A DNA stretch of 64,000 nucleotides from an uncultured Bacteroidia bacterium (GTDB lineage Bacteria > Bacteroidota > Bacteroidia > Bacteroidales > UBA932). The first letter of the stretch is position 1; each line of letters begins with the position of its first letter. Where the stretch lies: the NCBI GenBank assembly GCA_902801205.1, contig CADCHE010000013.1:53726-117725 (forward strand). The letters are read 5' to 3'. The position numbers and the translations under genes are program-made. Below the pieces are notes generated by a model. The model made no database searches. It had not been told where the DNA came from and saw nothing but the letters and a program-made list of their open reading frames with translations. Shown piece by piece: positions 25,860 through 35,338 of the stretch.

Positions 25860-25874
25860 TTTTGAAAATAATTG

Positions 25875-25882
25875 TATATTTG
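25875..25882 (+). promoter_or_regulatory. -7 promoter box of the pectin locus
   Basis: TATATTTG matches TAnnTTTG and lies 24 bases before the GH28 ATG. No other clear TAnnTTTG promoter was seen in the following 23 kb of same-strand genes, apart from a weak TATCTTTA before uxaB. Confidence 0.65.
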
Positions 25883-25906
25883 CAACATTGACGAAAGACC
25901 ACTGAA

Positions 25907-27358
25907 ATGACACTGAAGAAACTGCTTCCGCTATGTGCCGTCCTTGTCCTTTCTGCGTGCGGCGCGGGAAAGGAAGAAGCCTGTGACCTGCCGTTCGACA
26001 TGCCGGAAATCCGCCTGCCCTCCATCCCGGAGCGCAGCGTCCTCCTGACGGATTTCGGTGCCGTCGGTGACGGCGTCACCCCGGCCACGGAGGCATTCGC
26101 CGCGGCCATCCGTTCCCTGTCCGAACGGGGCGGCGGCCGGCTTGTCGTGCCTGCGGGCATCTGGCTGACCGGCCCGATCGGCCTGGAAAGCCACATCGAC
26201 CTGCACCTGGAAAGCGAAGCGGTCATCGTCTTCTCTTCCGACCGGTCGCTCTATCCCGTCATCGAGACGAATTTCGAGGGACTGGACGTCCGCCGCTGCC
26301 TGTCGCCGATCCATGCGCTCGGCGCGACGGACATTGCCATCACCGGCGCCGGCGTGATCGATGGGAACGGCGATGCGTGGCGGGAAGTCAAGAAGCGCAA
26401 GGTCTCGCCCGACCTGTGGAAGGCCGTCCTGCGGCGCGGCGGCGTCCTCAGCGAGGACGGAAGCGTCTGGTATCCGGATGAAGGCTACCGGAAAGCGCGC
26501 CTGACGGCCGGTTCGCTCAACCGCCAGGATCCCTCGCTCGACGAACAGGAGATCCTGACGTTCCTGCGTCCCGTGATGGTCTCCCTGCGGGAGTGCGAAC
26601 GGGTGCTCATCGAAGGCTGCACCTTCCAGAATTCCCCGTGCTGGAACTTGCATCCGCTCTATTGCAAAGATTTGACGGTCAGGAATATCCAGGTTCGGAA
26701 CCCGCATTATTCCACGAACGGCGACGGCATCGACATCGACGCCTGCGAAAATGTCCGCCTCACCGGCTCGACGTTTGACGTTGGCGATGATGCGATCTGC
26801 CTGAAGTCGGGGAAGGACGAAGACGGCCGCCGTCACGGCCGGAAATGCCGGAACGTGGTCATTGAAGACTGCACCGTCTACCATGGCCATGGCGGGTTCG
26901 TGGTCGGGAGCGAGATGTCGGGCGGCGTGGAGAATGTGCTCGTGCGGCGTTGCCGCTTCCTGGGGACCGACGTCGGGCTCCGTTTCAAGAGTACGCGGGG
27001 CCGCGGCGGGCTGGTCAAGGACATCTGGTGTGACCATATATATATGAAGGATATCGTTGCGGACGCCGTCATCTTCAATCTCTACTATGCCGGCGTGGCC
27101 GCGACCGACCGTACCGGTGCGGCGACGGAAGACCTTGTGCCCGTTGATGAGACGACGCCGCGGATGGAGGACATCCACTTCAGCGACATCGTCTGCAGCG
27201 GTGCGGCCCGGGCGGTCAGCATCACCGGCCTGCCGGAGCTGCCGCTCCGCCGCCTCGGTTTCCGCGACTGCACCTTCCAGGCGGAAGAAGGCGTGAGCGT
27301 CGTGAACGCCGAGGAGGTCTCCTTCGACAATGTCACCGTCAACGGAGAGAAGTTATGA
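25907..27358 (+). CDS. Polygalacturonase, glycoside hydrolase family 28
   Basis: A 483-aa right-handed beta-helix enzyme with a lipoprotein signal (LVLSACGAG). The DFGAVGDGVTPATEAF opening is typical of GH28. Catalytic Asp residues are in NGDGIDIDACENV and GDDAICLKSGKD, with the conserved His/Gly block GHGGFVVGSEMSGG. It cleaves alpha-1,4-galacturonan, probably at the cell surface or in the periplasm. First gene of the pectin run; its stop overlaps the next start (ATGA). Confidence 0.93.
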   Translation: MTLKKLLPLCAVLVLSACGAGKEEACDLPFDMPEIRLPSIPERSVLLTDFGAVGDGVTPATEAFAAAIRSLSERGGGRLVVPAGIWLTGPIGLESHIDLHLESEAVIVFSSDRSLYPVIETNFEGLDVRRCLSPIHALGATDIAITGAGVIDGNGDAWREVKKRKVSPDLWKAVLRRGGVLSEDGSVWYPDEGYRKARLTAGSLNRQDPSLDEQEILTFLRPVMVSLRECERVLIEGCTFQNSPCWNLHPLYCKDLTVRNIQVRNPHYSTNGDGIDIDACENVRLTGSTFDVGDDAICLKSGKDEDGRRHGRKCRNVVIEDCTVYHGHGGFVVGSEMSGGVENVLVRRCRFLGTDVGLRFKSTRGRGGLVKDIWCDHIYMKDIVADAVIFNLYYAGVAATDRTGAATEDLVPVDETTPRMEDIHFSDIVCSGAARAVSITGLPELPLRRLGFRDCTFQAEEGVSVVNAEEVSFDNVTVNGEKL

Positions 27359-29028
27359 GAAGACTGTTGTTGATCGCGGCGGCCTGGTGGCTCGCCAGCT
27401 CCTTTACCATCCACCTGATGGGGGACAGCACCATGGCCGACAAGGATTTGTCCGGCGGCAACCCGGAACGGGGGTGGGGCATGATGTTCCCCAATTTCCT
27501 CGACGGCGGGGTGCAGGTCGTCAATTACGCCCAGAACGGGCGCAGCACGAAGAGTTTCATCGACCGCGGCCTGTGGGACCGCGTCCGTCAGGCTGTCCGG
27601 CCCGGCGACTACGTGGTCATCCAGTTCGGACACAACGATTCGAAGGCGTCCGATCCCGCGCGTTACGCCGCTCCTTGGGGGGCGTATCAGGAGAACCTGC
27701 GGACCTTCATCGAAGGCGTCCGGCAGGCGGGCGGTACGCCGGTGCTCATGACCCCGGTGTCGCGCCGCTGGTTCAAGGACGGGAAACTGGACCGTACCTG
27801 CCACGGTGACTATCCGGCTGCGATGAAGCAGGTCGCTGCCCGGGAGGGGGTGCTGCTCATCGACATGGAAGCGGCGACGATGGATTGGCTCGAATCGCTC
27901 GGCGACGAGGCGTCCCGGCCCTATTACATGCATCTTCCGGCGGGGAAATACGCCTGCTGCCCGGAGGGAAAGACGGACAATACGCACACCGTGGCCGCCG
28001 GCGCCCGCAAGATCGCGCAGCTGGCCTCCGACTCGCTGGCGGCGCGCATCCCGGAGATCGCCGCCCACCGCGCGTACTATGACATCGTCGTGGACCAGCA
28101 CGGCCACGGCGACTTCATGACCGTGCAGGAAGCGATCGACGCCGCCCCTGACTATGAGCACGCCCGGATTACGACCATCCTCATCCGGGAGGGTGTCTAC
28201 CGGGAGATGGTCACGATCCCGCACAACAAGTTCCGGCTGAAGATCACCGGCGCCGGCGCGGACAAGACCGTCCTTTCGTGGGGCAAGTTCGCCGAGCAGC
28301 GCTGGCCCGCCAGCGGTGAGCGCGTGGGTACGTCCGGCAGCGCGGGCGTCTACATCCACAGCAGTTACGTCACCTTCGAGGACATCACCTTCGAGAACAC
28401 GGCGGGCGAGGGCAAGGAGATCGGACAGGCCGTGGCGGTCTTCACCGACGGAGATTTCCTCTTCTTCCACCGCTGCCGCTTCCTCGGCAACCAGGATACG
28501 CTCTACACCTACGGCCGGTTCGGCAAGGAAGGCGGCGTGAAGCGGAACTATTTCCTGGAGTGTTACATCGAAGGCACGACGGACTTCATCTTCGGTCCGT
28601 CCATCGCCTATTTCGAACGCTGCACCCTCCATTCCAAGAAGAACAGCTATGTGACGGCCGCGTCCACCCTCCCGGGGCAGACGTACGGCTATGTGTTCAA
28701 GGACTGCCGCCTGACGGCCGATCCGGGCATCGACAGATGCTACCTGGGGCGGCCCTGGGGCGCCTATGCGAAGACGGTCTTCATCGGCTGCGAAATGGGG
28801 GCGCACATCCTTCCGGAGGGGTGGCATGACTGGGAGAAGCCCGGCAAGCCGGATACCCGGAAGAATTCCTATTATGCGGAGTATGGCAGCACCGGCCCGG
28901 GTGCGCGCGGTCCGCGTGCCAAGTGGGCGCATACGCTGACCCGTCGCCAGGCGGAACGCTATTCCTTTGAAAAAGTAATGTATCAGCAACAAGACGGTAT
29001 CGTATGGGATCCTTTCGACAACCGATGA
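27355..29028 (+). CDS. Fused pectin acetylesterase (CE12) and pectin methylesterase (CE8)
   Basis: 557 aa with a short signal peptide. Residues ~20-235 form an SGNH esterase of the rhamnogalacturonan acetylesterase type: HLMGDSTMADK (Ser), QFGHNDSK, and TDNTHT for the Asp-His pair. Residues ~240-557 form a pectin methylesterase beta-helix: GNQDTLYTYG and TTDFIFGPSIAYF (catalytic Asp residues) and YLGRPWGAYAKTVF (Arg). One protein can thus remove acetyl and methyl groups before GH28 and PL1 act. The start overlaps the GH28 stop, and its stop overlaps the next start. Confidence 0.92.
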   Translation: MRRLLLIAAAWWLASSFTIHLMGDSTMADKDLSGGNPERGWGMMFPNFLDGGVQVVNYAQNGRSTKSFIDRGLWDRVRQAVRPGDYVVIQFGHNDSKASDPARYAAPWGAYQENLRTFIEGVRQAGGTPVLMTPVSRRWFKDGKLDRTCHGDYPAAMKQVAAREGVLLIDMEAATMDWLESLGDEASRPYYMHLPAGKYACCPEGKTDNTHTVAAGARKIAQLASDSLAARIPEIAAHRAYYDIVVDQHGHGDFMTVQEAIDAAPDYEHARITTILIREGVYREMVTIPHNKFRLKITGAGADKTVLSWGKFAEQRWPASGERVGTSGSAGVYIHSSYVTFEDITFENTAGEGKEIGQAVAVFTDGDFLFFHRCRFLGNQDTLYTYGRFGKEGGVKRNYFLECYIEGTTDFIFGPSIAYFERCTLHSKKNSYVTAASTLPGQTYGYVFKDCRLTADPGIDRCYLGRPWGAYAKTVFIGCEMGAHILPEGWHDWEKPGKPDTRKNSYYAEYGSTGPGARGPRAKWAHTLTRRQAERYSFEKVMYQQQDGIVWDPFDNR

Positions 29029-30179
29029 GACACTGGCTCCTTCTTGTGGCAGGATGCCTGGCCCTGGCGGGCTGCGCGCGGCGGGAACCCCTCTCGCTGC
29101 GCATGGTGCGTTCCGAGATGCAGCGCTGCCCTGACGCCGCCTTCCTCGACGGACAGGAGGGCAATTTGAAGTGGAATTATACGACCGGCCTGGAGCTGGA
29201 TGCCTTCCTGGAGGTATACGGTGTCTACGGCGGGGCGGACATCCTGGACTACGTGTCGTCGTGGTACGAGAGGATCATCGCTCCGGACGGGACCATCGGA
29301 GGGAAATACAGCCTGGAGAAATACAACCTCGACCATATCTGCCCGGGGCGTACGATGCTCCATCTTTCGGCTATCGCCCCGCAGCCGAAATACGAGGCGG
29401 CGGCGGACACCCTGCTGCGCCAGCTCCGCGGGCAGCCGCGGACCGGGGCCGGTGCTTTCTGGCACAAGGCGGTCTACCCGGGCCAGGTCTGGCTTGACGG
29501 CCTTTTCATGGCGGAGCCTTTCTATGCGGAAGTGGCGCTGGCCCGCGGTGCGGACAGCCTGTGGAACGACATCGCGCTCCAGTTCCGCGTGGCCGCTGAG
29601 AAAACGTTCGACCCGGCCACGGACCTGTACCGGCACGCCTGGGACGAGTCCCGGGCGATGTTCTGGGCGGATCCTGCCACCGGACAGTCCGCGCACAGCT
29701 GGGGCCGGGCGGTCGGCTGGTATGCGATGGCGCTCGTCGACGTCCTCGGCGTCTTCCCGGCGGAGCATCCGGAGCGTGCGGCCCTGGAGGACATCCTCCG
29801 CCGCCTGCTGGAGACCCTGCCGCGCTACGCCGACCCGGCGACCGGCATGTGGTACCAGGTCCTGGACTGCCCGGGCCGGGAAGGGAACTATGTCGAGGCC
29901 ACCTGCTCGGCGATGTTCACCTATGTTTACCTGAAGGCGGACCGGCTGGGCCTGTACCGGTCGGACGCCCGCAAACTGTACCGGAAACTGGTCCGTACCT
30001 TCCTGCGGGAAGAGGCGGACGGGTCCGTGACGCTGGAACGCTGCTGCGCCGTCGCCGGACTCGGAGGAAAGCAGATGCGCAGCGGCACCTTTGAATACTA
30101 CATTGGCGAGGCGGTGACGGAGAACGATCCCAAGGGGGTCGGCCCCTTTATCCGCGCCTCCCTGGAATATGAGAAATGA
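29025..30179 (+). CDS. Unsaturated uronyl hydrolase, glycoside hydrolase family 105
   Basis: A 384-aa lipoprotein; MRHWLLLVAGCLALAGC is a clear lipobox signal. That and the ATGA overlap with the preceding gene fix the start at 29025 rather than at an in-frame ATG at 29004. The (alpha/alpha)6-barrel motifs QVWLDGLFMAEPF (catalytic Asp, as in YteR) and HSWGRAVGWYAMAL are present. It removes the unsaturated uronic acid from the non-reducing end of oligosaccharides released by pectate or rhamnogalacturonan lyases, giving the substrate for KduI. Confidence 0.9.
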   Translation: MRHWLLLVAGCLALAGCARREPLSLRMVRSEMQRCPDAAFLDGQEGNLKWNYTTGLELDAFLEVYGVYGGADILDYVSSWYERIIAPDGTIGGKYSLEKYNLDHICPGRTMLHLSAIAPQPKYEAAADTLLRQLRGQPRTGAGAFWHKAVYPGQVWLDGLFMAEPFYAEVALARGADSLWNDIALQFRVAAEKTFDPATDLYRHAWDESRAMFWADPATGQSAHSWGRAVGWYAMALVDVLGVFPAEHPERAALEDILRRLLETLPRYADPATGMWYQVLDCPGREGNYVEATCSAMFTYVYLKADRLGLYRSDARKLYRKLVRTFLREEADGSVTLERCCAVAGLGGKQMRSGTFEYYIGEAVTENDPKGVGPFIRASLEYEK

Positions 30180-30180
30180 T

Positions 30181-32070
30181 ATGAAAATCAAACGGTTGCA
30201 TTTGCTGGCACCCCTGCTGGCCCTGACCCTCTGCATGACCGTGTGCTCCAGCGACCACGGCGAGGAAACGCCCTCGCAGGCCGTTGCGCCCGCGGCCCCT
30301 TCGGGACTCGTTCTTTTTGAATCGGCCGAAACGTCCCTGACCCTCCAGTGGGACCGGGTCGACGGAGCGGATACCTATGCCTGGACGCTTCTGGAAGGGG
30401 GAACCCAGGTGCGCGGCGGTGAAACCGCGGCGCGCAACGTGAAGATTTCCGACCTCAATCCCGGAACGGCGTATGTCTTCGGCCTCCGGGCTGTCGGCGC
30501 AGGCGGCACCTCGGCAGAAAGCCGTCTGGAGGTATCCACAAAGGGGAATGCAGGCCCTGCTCCGGCGGACGATTCCGTCTATGCGCTCTTCAAGATTCCC
30601 GCGAGTGAGGAAGACGGTGTAGCCCGGGCATTCCCGGGGGCTGAGGGCGCCGGCATGTACACCACCGGTGGCCGCGGCGGTGCGGTCTACCATGTGACGA
30701 AACTGGACGATTCCGGAGAAGGGACGCTCCGCTGGGCCCTCGGCAAGACGGGTGCGCGGACGATCGTCTTCGACGTGGCCGGAATCATCGCCCTGGAAAG
30801 TCCGCTCGACATCAAGAATGGTGACGTGACCATCGCGGGCCAGACGGCTCCGGGCGACGGCATTTGCATCAAGAATTTCACGGTGCGGGTCAACACCGGT
30901 GGCGACAAGGCGGCGAGCGGGAAGGACGGCAACGTCATCCTCCGCTTCCTCCGCTTCCGGATGGGCGACGAGAAGAAGACGGAAGACGATGCCTTCTGGG
31001 GCCGCCGCAACCGGAACGTGATCATCGATCACTGCTCCGTCAGCTGGTCGACGGATGAATGCTCCTCGTGGTATGGAAACGAGTGCTTCACGATGCAGTG
31101 GTGCATCCTCTCCGAGAGCCTTACCCATTCGGTGCACGGCAAGGGAAGCCACGGCTACGGTGGCATCTGGGGCGGGAAGGACGCTTCCTTCCACCACAAC
31201 CTGCTGGCGCACCACGACAACCGGACGCCCCGGTTCGACCATCCCGGCGTGTATGAAAACCCGTCCGACCCCGCGATGCGCGGCAACGTCGACCACCGTA
31301 ACAATGTGGTCTACAACTGGGGAAGCGGCAGCGGCTGCTACGGCGGCAACGCCGGTGCCTTCAACCTGGTCGGCAACTACTACAAGCCCGGACCCGCCTC
31401 CCGCGACCGCGCATTCTTCATCGAGGCGGACGCGGTCTACAAGTCATCGAATACCTATACCCGCTACGAATATCCTTCCCTGTATCTCTCCGGGAACAAG
31501 CACACGCTTCACGACGACATCACCCGCGACAACGCGAAGGGCGTCTATTGGAAGGAGGAGAGCGGTTATACCGGTGAGCCCGTCTCGCAGGAAGGACGGA
31601 TCCTCTCGGCACCGCTTCCGCTGAAGGGCCGCGACGGGAAGACGGTCTACGTGACGACGACCAGTGCGGACGACGCTTTCGGCCAGGTACTCTCCTGGGC
31701 CGGCGCCTCGCTGCGCCGCGACGCTGTGGACGAGCGCGCCGTCGCCGACGCCCGCAGCGGGAAGGCGACCTTCGAAAAGGGGTCGAACGGCAGCAGCGGC
31801 GGCATCATCGATACGCAGTCCGATGTGGGCGGATGGCCCTCCTACGAAGCGACGGACGCCGAGCGGGCGGCTGTGAAAGATACCGACGGAGACGGCATGC
31901 CGGACGCTTTCGAAGACCGGTTCGGCCTTGACAAAGCCGATGCCTCGGACGGCAAGGCGAAGCGCCTCGACAAGTTCGGGCGCTACACCAACCTGGAAAT
32001 GTATCTCCACTACCTGGTGCGCGACATCGTCGCCGGACAGGTGGGGAAAGGCGAATATAAACAGTTGTAA
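30181..32070 (+). CDS. Pectate lyase, polysaccharide lyase family 1, with fibronectin III domain
   Basis: 629 aa from an ATG one base after the previous stop. The signal ends ...CMTVC, a possible lipobox. A fibronectin III-like domain (~40-125) precedes the beta-helix lyase. PL1 markers are GAEGAGMYTTGGRGG, IIDHCSVSWSTDE, HNLLAHHDNRTPRF (catalytic Arg) and VVYNWGSGSG. A calcium-loop-like DTDGDGMPDAFED segment near residue 570 resembles a dockerin-like or thrombospondin-type Ca site. It cleaves de-esterified galacturonan by beta-elimination. Confidence 0.9.
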   Translation: MKIKRLHLLAPLLALTLCMTVCSSDHGEETPSQAVAPAAPSGLVLFESAETSLTLQWDRVDGADTYAWTLLEGGTQVRGGETAARNVKISDLNPGTAYVFGLRAVGAGGTSAESRLEVSTKGNAGPAPADDSVYALFKIPASEEDGVARAFPGAEGAGMYTTGGRGGAVYHVTKLDDSGEGTLRWALGKTGARTIVFDVAGIIALESPLDIKNGDVTIAGQTAPGDGICIKNFTVRVNTGGDKAASGKDGNVILRFLRFRMGDEKKTEDDAFWGRRNRNVIIDHCSVSWSTDECSSWYGNECFTMQWCILSESLTHSVHGKGSHGYGGIWGGKDASFHHNLLAHHDNRTPRFDHPGVYENPSDPAMRGNVDHRNNVVYNWGSGSGCYGGNAGAFNLVGNYYKPGPASRDRAFFIEADAVYKSSNTYTRYEYPSLYLSGNKHTLHDDITRDNAKGVYWKEESGYTGEPVSQEGRILSAPLPLKGRDGKTVYVTTTSADDAFGQVLSWAGASLRRDAVDERAVADARSGKATFEKGSNGSSGGIIDTQSDVGGWPSYEATDAERAAVKDTDGDGMPDAFEDRFGLDKADASDGKAKRLDKFGRYTNLEMYLHYLVRDIVAGQVGKGEYKQL

Positions 32071-32097
32071 TCTATTCAATCACTTAATGATCAACAC

Positions 32098-35000
32098 ATG
32101 AAACCAGTAAAGAAGCTCATCCTTGCGTTGCTGATCCTGGCGTTCCCGCTGGTCCTTTCCGCCCAGACCGTGGTCAAGGGCGTGGTGACCGACGAGAACG
32201 GTGAACCGTTGATCGGCGTCGGCGTGCTCGTGGAGGGTACGACGACCGGTACCGAGACGGACCTGGACGGCAATTACGAGATCAAAGTTCCTTCTACGGC
32301 GTCGAACCTGGTGTTCTCCTGCATCGGCATGGCCACGCAGACCATCCCCGTGGGAGACCGGACGAAGATCGACGTTGTCATGAAAGCGGACAACACTTTC
32401 CTTGACGAAGTCGTGGTGGTCGGCTATGCCACCGTCAAGCGCCGCGACCTCCTCGGTTCGGTCTCCTCCGTCGGCAGCGACAAATTGACCGCGCAACCCG
32501 TCACCACGGTCAGCCAGGCGCTGGCCGGAAAGATGGCAGGCGTTTCCGTCGTCACCACCGAAGGCGACCCGGACGCCGACATCAAGATCCGCGTCCGCGG
32601 CGGCGGCTCCATCACGCAGGACAGTTCTCCGCTCTATATCGTGGACGGCTTCCCGGTGGAGTCCATCAATGATATCTCCTCCTCCGAAATCGCCAGCATC
32701 GACGTGCTGAAAGACGCTTTCTCGACGGCCATTTACGGCAGCCGGGGCGCCAACGGCGTCGTGATCGTGACGACGAAGAGCGCCGAGAAAGGCCAGAAGG
32801 TCTCCGTGACCTTCAATACCTATTACGGGCAGAAACAGATGGCCAACAAGAACGCCATCCGTCCGATGGGTGTCAGCGACTTCGTCAAGACGCAGTATGA
32901 ACTGGCCGCCATCCGGGGCAGCCTCGAAAACGACTATTATCCGTATTACGGTCTCTTCGAGGACATCGACCAGTATGCCCGCATGAAGGGGAACGACTGG
33001 GTGAACGCCGTGTTCGGCCGGACCGGATCGACGTTCAGCACCGACTTCTCCATCGCCGGCAGCGGAGACAACTACAACTGGAAACTCGGCTATGCCCATC
33101 TGGATGACCAGGCCATCATGGTCGGTTCGAACTACAGCCGTGACAACCTGAATTTCAAGGGTAATTTCAAGACTTCCAAACGGACGAGTGTCGACGCGTC
33201 CATCCGTTATTCCCGGGTGAACGTCCGCGGTGCGGGCGCCAACTCGATGGCGGACATGAGTTCGACCTCCGGCAACGGCCGTCTCAAGCACGCCGTCCAG
33301 TACATGCCCGTCCCGGTCGCCCGTCAGGGCGTGACCGAGGATGACGAGGCCCTGTATGGCGACAATGTGCAGCCGCTGCGCGCCGTCGCCGACAATGACA
33401 GCAAGCGTCTCCGTACCACCTGGAACGCCAACGCTGCGTTCAACTGGGACATCGTAGAGAACCTCCGCTTGAAAATCGAGGGAGGCCTGGAAGACTACCT
33501 GCAGACGGACGACCGTTTCTACGGCATCTCCACCTTCTATTCCAACCAGCGCTCCACGGTCCTCAACACCCCCTCCAATGACCACAAGGACCTGTTCCGG
33601 ACCAAATACCGCAACACCAACACGCTGAACTACGACTTCGCGAACCTGATCGGCAATGAGGACCACGTGCTTACCGCACTTATCGGCGAGGAACTTACCA
33701 TCACCCACCGCAACCGGGTCCACATGCTCCTGGACGGTTTCCCGACCTATTTCGAGGCGCAGGACGCCTGGAACCATGCGGCTTCTGCGACCAGCAGGGC
33801 CGAAGCCGACAATTTCTTCTATGCGGACGAGAACCTGCTCTCGTTCTTCGGTCGCGTGAACTACGACTTCAAGCACCGCTATTCGCTCGGCGCCACGCTC
33901 CGCGCGGACGGATCCTCGAAGTTCGCCAAGGGCAAGCGCTGGGGCTTTTTCCCTTCTGCAGCCGTGTCCTGGACGGTCTCCAACGAACCGTTCATGCAGG
34001 GTGCGGGCTGGGTGGACCAGCTGAAACTGCGCTACAGCTTCGGATCTGCGGGCAACAACCTCCTTCCTCCCGAGGTCATCGGCCTCATCAACCGGGAGTA
34101 TGCATTGACCTCGACGACGATCATCAGCCAGGGCAACTCGTATGCATCGCCCAATTCCGTGATGCCCAATCCCGACCTGACCTGGGAGACGACGTACACC
34201 CATAACATCGGTCTCGACTTCGGGTTCTGGAACGGGAGACTCAGCGGTAGCATCGAAGCCTACCAGAACGATACCAAGAACCTCCTCGTGGAGTTCCCGA
34301 TTTCGGGTTCCGGCTACAGTACGCAGTACCGCAACCTGGGCTCGACCCGCAACCGCGGTTTCGAACTGAGCCTGAACGCGCCGATCGTGATGCAGAAGGA
34401 TTTCTCCCTGCAGATCAGCGGCAACATCGCCTTCAACCGCAACGTGGTCACGTCGCTCGGCGGCAATGCCGCCTTCGAACGGAACGGCATCGCGGCGGAG
34501 ACCGGCTGGGCCTCCAGCGAAGTCGGTATCGACTACCGCGTGCAGACGAATCAGCCGATGGGCAACATGTACGGTTATGTCTGCGACGGACGTTACGAGG
34601 TCGATGACTTCGACTACATCAACGGCAAGTGGGTCCTGAAAGAGGGGGTCGTGGACGACTCCGACATCATCGGTACCACCTACCTCCGCCCGGGCGCCCT
34701 GAAGCTCAAGGATATCTCCGGCAACGACAAGCGCGTCACGAGCGAGGACCGCACCGTCATCGGCAACGCCCTCCCGGACTTTACCGGCGGTTTCTCCATC
34801 AGCGGTGATTTCAAGGGCTTCGACTTCAGCGCCAACTTCAACTTCATGCTGGGGCAGGACATCTACAATGCCAACAAGATCGAGTTCACCTCCACCCGCA
34901 AGTATACCGACCGCAACCTGCTCGAGATGATGTCCGTCTCCGAACGCTGGACCAACATCGACTGGGCCACCGGCGAGCTGATCACCGATCCCGCTGCCCT

Positions 35001-35325
35001 GAAGGCGGCCAATGCCGGTACGACGATGTGGTCTCCGGCGGTCGGCAACGCCATCTTCACGGACTGGGCCGTCGAGGACGGCTCCTTCCTCCGCATGCAG
35101 AGCGCGACCCTCGGTTACACCCTGCCCGGCAAGCTGACCGAAAAGGTGCACCTGCGCAAGGTCCGCTTCTATGTGACGGGGACCAACCTCTTCTGCCTGA
35201 CGAACTATTCGGGCTACGACCCGGAAGTCGATACCCGCCGCAAGACCCCGCTCACGCCGGGTGTCGATTACTCCGCCTATCCCAAGAGCATCGGCTTTGT
35301 CACCGGTCTCAACCTAACTTTCTAA
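32098..35325 (+). CDS. SusC/RagA-type TonB-dependent outer-membrane transporter
   Basis: 1075 aa with a signal peptide (LILALLILAFPLVLSAQ). An N-terminal carboxypeptidase-like regulatory domain (VVTDENGEPLIGVGV, ~25-100) precedes the plug with the SusC marker LYIVDGFPVESINDI and the IYGSRGANGVVIVTT block. A ~22-strand barrel runs to a C-terminal aromatic (NLTF). It imports oligogalacturonides together with the SusD partner just downstream. Twenty-seven bases separate it from the lyase gene. Confidence 0.96.
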   Translation: MKPVKKLILALLILAFPLVLSAQTVVKGVVTDENGEPLIGVGVLVEGTTTGTETDLDGNYEIKVPSTASNLVFSCIGMATQTIPVGDRTKIDVVMKADNTFLDEVVVVGYATVKRRDLLGSVSSVGSDKLTAQPVTTVSQALAGKMAGVSVVTTEGDPDADIKIRVRGGGSITQDSSPLYIVDGFPVESINDISSSEIASIDVLKDAFSTAIYGSRGANGVVIVTTKSAEKGQKVSVTFNTYYGQKQMANKNAIRPMGVSDFVKTQYELAAIRGSLENDYYPYYGLFEDIDQYARMKGNDWVNAVFGRTGSTFSTDFSIAGSGDNYNWKLGYAHLDDQAIMVGSNYSRDNLNFKGNFKTSKRTSVDASIRYSRVNVRGAGANSMADMSSTSGNGRLKHAVQYMPVPVARQGVTEDDEALYGDNVQPLRAVADNDSKRLRTTWNANAAFNWDIVENLRLKIEGGLEDYLQTDDRFYGISTFYSNQRSTVLNTPSNDHKDLFRTKYRNTNTLNYDFANLIGNEDHVLTALIGEELTITHRNRVHMLLDGFPTYFEAQDAWNHAASATSRAEADNFFYADENLLSFFGRVNYDFKHRYSLGATLRADGSSKFAKGKRWGFFPSAAVSWTVSNEPFMQGAGWVDQLKLRYSFGSAGNNLLPPEVIGLINREYALTSTTIISQGNSYASPNSVMPNPDLTWETTYTHNIGLDFGFWNGRLSGSIEAYQNDTKNLLVEFPISGSGYSTQYRNLGSTRNRGFELSLNAPIVMQKDFSLQISGNIAFNRNVVTSLGGNAAFERNGIAAETGWASSEVGIDYRVQTNQPMGNMYGYVCDGRYEVDDFDYINGKWVLKEGVVDDSDIIGTTYLRPGALKLKDISGNDKRVTSEDRTVIGNALPDFTGGFSISGDFKGFDFSANFNFMLGQDIYNANKIEFTSTRKYTDRNLLEMMSVSERWTNIDWATGELITDPAALKAANAGTTMWSPAVGNAIFTDWAVEDGSFLRMQSATLGYTLPGKLTEKVHLRKVRFYVTGTNLFCLTNYSGYDPEVDTRRKTPLTPGVDYSAYPKSIGFVTGLNLTF

Positions 35326-35338
35326 TCCGCCGACGCAT

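Noticed and set aside
32080-35151. A 1023-codon minus-strand open frame opposite susC
   Set aside because: Antisense shadow of a clear SusC gene. Composition is dominated by Val/Gly/Arg/Asp, as expected for reverse-frame reading.
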